A stretch of 64,000 nucleotides of DNA from Rhynchopus sp. YZ270_cl-10. Lineage: Eukaryota; Euglenozoa; Diplonemea; Diplonemida; Diplonemidae. The stretch lies in the NCBI GenBank assembly GCA_964035575.1, contig OZ037861.1, forward strand, positions 372,001-436,000. Reading direction: 5' to 3'. The notes below the pieces were generated by a model, which saw nothing but the letters and a program-made list of their open reading frames with translations, was not told where the DNA came from and did no database searches. Below, piece after piece: positions 62,471-64,000 of the stretch; position 1 is the first letter of the stretch, and each line of letters starts with the position of its first letter. The translations under genes were made by a program, and so were the position numbers.

Positions 62471-64000
62471 ATGCTTGCGCTTGGTGTTCTTGCGGCTGCG
62501 ACACTTGGTGGGTACACGGTAGACACTTGCCCACCTGACAGTTACTGCATCCAGGCTTCAATCGAGGATCGATTAGTGTCTCACTTGGCTGTGCAGCCGA
62601 ACGGGCAGTACATGGCGGTTGCAAGTCGTACCCTCATGCATGCGCGTCTCACAAAAGAGCAGTACACGTATGGTGACCTGCCGCACATCATCGCCTTTGG
62701 CGGTTACATTGTTACTTCTGTTGTCTTCACACCCGACAACCAACAGCTGTTTGTTTCTCTCGGCAAGATAGTGCTTGCCTACAGGTCCCTTCCCTCATCG
62801 GAGGTTGTGAGAGTAACTTCACGTGAATACCAAACACTTGCAGTGAGTGCCGACAGCACGTTGCTGGCGACAGGACCCACTGTGGCTATTCCGAAGATCG
62901 ACCCGGAAGTGGTGAAGATATACGACACAGACACGCTGGCGGAGGTGGCAAGCGTGTTGGTGTCAGAGGGCGGGGTCATCACGGAGCTGACGTTCTCGCC
63001 TGACGGTGCGTACCTTGCGTACTGCAATGCAGGGGAGGGGGTGGTTGTGGTGATCCGCACTGCGGACTGGACACGTGCCTTTGAGTACCAGCTGGTGGGT
63101 GTGAACACAGTGCGGTTTTCGGCAGACAGCAGCGCAGTGCTGGCAACGTCTGTCATCATGAGATCGGTTGTGAGGTGGATCCTGGGGACCGGCACAGTCG
63201 CACAAGTCTTGTTGCGTCCCACAGAAGTGACTACACCTGTGTGGTCACCTGACGCACGTCGCATCGCGTATAGGAGCGGCACCACGGTCACCGTGCATCA
63301 GTTTGATTCCAGCACAGACCCCATTGTGATCACCACAGTCCATGCCGTTGGTGTTATGATGTTCAGGCGTGATACACTCTTGCAGACCTGCGCAAAAGAG
63401 TCTGGACACTGCAAGATCTGGTCCATCCCTGCGGCCACCACCCTGCCCACCGCCATTCCCACTCCTCAACCCACTGACATCCCAAGTGTGCCGACGACAG
63501 TGGAACCGAGTGCCGAGACGACGAACGCACCACCGTCGGTGTGTGTGCAGCCCAGCACCCTGACCGGCACGTGTGCGTCGACTCTGAACTGTGCGCTGCA
63601 GATCCGGCACCCGGAGCCTGTGCGCAGCGTGGCCTTCTCACCTGACAGCACAACACTTGCGACAGGGTCTGTGGACGGCCGTGTCCGTCTCTTCACTGCA
63701 AGCGGGACGTTCCTGCGCTATGCCGGGTGTGTGGACTTTGTTGCGCACGACATTGCGTTCTCACCAGACAGCACGCGCTTTGCTGTGGGCGGAGATGCAG
63801 GGAACCTGGTCGTCTGCGACAGTGCGACAGGCGAGGCACTGCTGCACCTCGCTGTGCACAGCAGCATGCCCGTGACACGTGTGTCCTTCTCTGAGGACGG
63901 TGCCTGGGTCATCTCTGCAGGAAGCGACTCTGCTGTGAGAAAGTACAGTGCGATTGTTGCGGGGAAGCCGGACCTTGTGCTGCAAGGCTACACACGTGAC
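62471..64000 (+). CDS. Secreted double-propeller WD40 protein, copy B (cut by window end)
   Basis: Open for 510 codons from ATG 62471 to the window edge without a stop. Same signal peptide, same Cys segment and same propeller order as copy A. Residues ~30-135 differ heavily between anchors (LAVQPNGQYMAV, SVVFTPDNQ, LAVSADSTLLATGP stay constant; SRTLMHARLTKEQYTY and AFGGYIVT replace the copy A segments). The Pro/Thr linker is about half the length of copy A, a contraction of the repeats. The second propeller is nearly identical as far as it goes. A recent duplicate with focused divergence. Confidence 0.85.
   Translation, partial: MLALGVLAAATLGGYTVDTCPPDSYCIQASIEDRLVSHLAVQPNGQYMAVASRTLMHARLTKEQYTYGDLPHIIAFGGYIVTSVVFTPDNQQLFVSLGKIVLAYRSLPSSEVVRVTSREYQTLAVSADSTLLATGPTVAIPKIDPEVVKIYDTDTLAEVASVLVSEGGVITELTFSPDGAYLAYCNAGEGVVVVIRTADWTRAFEYQLVGVNTVRFSADSSAVLATSVIMRSVVRWILGTGTVAQVLLRPTEVTTPVWSPDARRIAYRSGTTVTVHQFDSSTDPIVITTVHAVGVMMFRRDTLLQTCAKESGHCKIWSIPAATTLPTAIPTPQPTDIPSVPTTVEPSAETTNAPPSVCVQPSTLTGTCASTLNCALQIRHPEPVRSVAFSPDSTTLATGSVDGRVRLFTASGTFLRYAGCVDFVAHDIAFSPDSTRFAVGGDAGNLVVCDSATGEALLHLAVHSSMPVTRVSFSEDGAWVISAGSDSAVRKYSAIVAGKPDLVLQGYTRD

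Noticed and set aside
62151-62522. 123-codon frame upstream of secreted WD40 copy B
   Set aside because: Overlaps the conserved flank and start of copy B in another frame; no recognisable domain.
1-64000. Retrovirus-like, LTR or Polinton-type element
   Set aside because: No paired long terminal repeats, capsid, integrase or protein-primed polymerase motifs were recognised; the retroelement present is a LINE.

Overview
This window is nuclear DNA from a microbial eukaryote that I cannot place more precisely. One GT-AG intron can be read with its phase. The proteins are of eukaryotic type: WD40 propellers, a protein kinase with an RIIa-like N-terminus, a GNAT acetyltransferase and a secreted protein with a Pro/Thr linker. 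There are long poly-A/poly-T tracts, a LINE, SINE-like repeats and many short inverted-repeat transposons. No rRNA, tRNA, CRISPR or bacterial-style operon was seen, and no retrovirus-like or Polinton-like element was recognised.

Layout. 1-183 is probably the last exon of a gene lying mostly off the left edge. 2.3-20.7 kb is a head-to-tail array of eight single-exon paralogues of 388-413 codons. Each has an almost invariant ~80-residue N-terminus that resembles a ubiquitin-like fold, a WD40-type propeller with patchy hypervariable segments, and an invariant C-terminal CVCS. The array carries a recent 4,114-bp segmental duplication, two transposon insertions with empty sites in paralogues, a foreign gene fragment in place of one paralogue, and an orphan 5' flank. 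21.6-23.6 kb is a two-exon protein kinase. 23.7-56.5 kb is a repeat-dense accessory region: SINEs sharing a 3' hairpin with a LINE, a foldback element with perfect 205-bp arms, a ~1.14-kb-arm palindrome invaded separately in each arm, a 5'-truncated LINE, several TA-target and 8-bp-target non-autonomous elements, a 7-bp minisatellite of about 52 units, and a 902-bp tandem triplication. 56.6-64.0 kb holds two copies of a secreted double-propeller WD40 protein (the second cut by the window edge) with a GNAT acetyltransferase between them.

Two signals stand out. First, two unrelated WD40 families, one apparently cytosolic or membrane-tethered and one secreted, both show constant framework with clustered, codon-multiple variation between blades. 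This looks like diversification of a binding surface. Second, a hairpin of about 35-38 nt with compensatory changes recurs at LINE 3' ends, SINE 3' ends and upstream of the WD40 genes. It looks like a structured RNA tail recognised by the LINE machinery. Functional statements are inferred from motifs only; no search or fold prediction was run.
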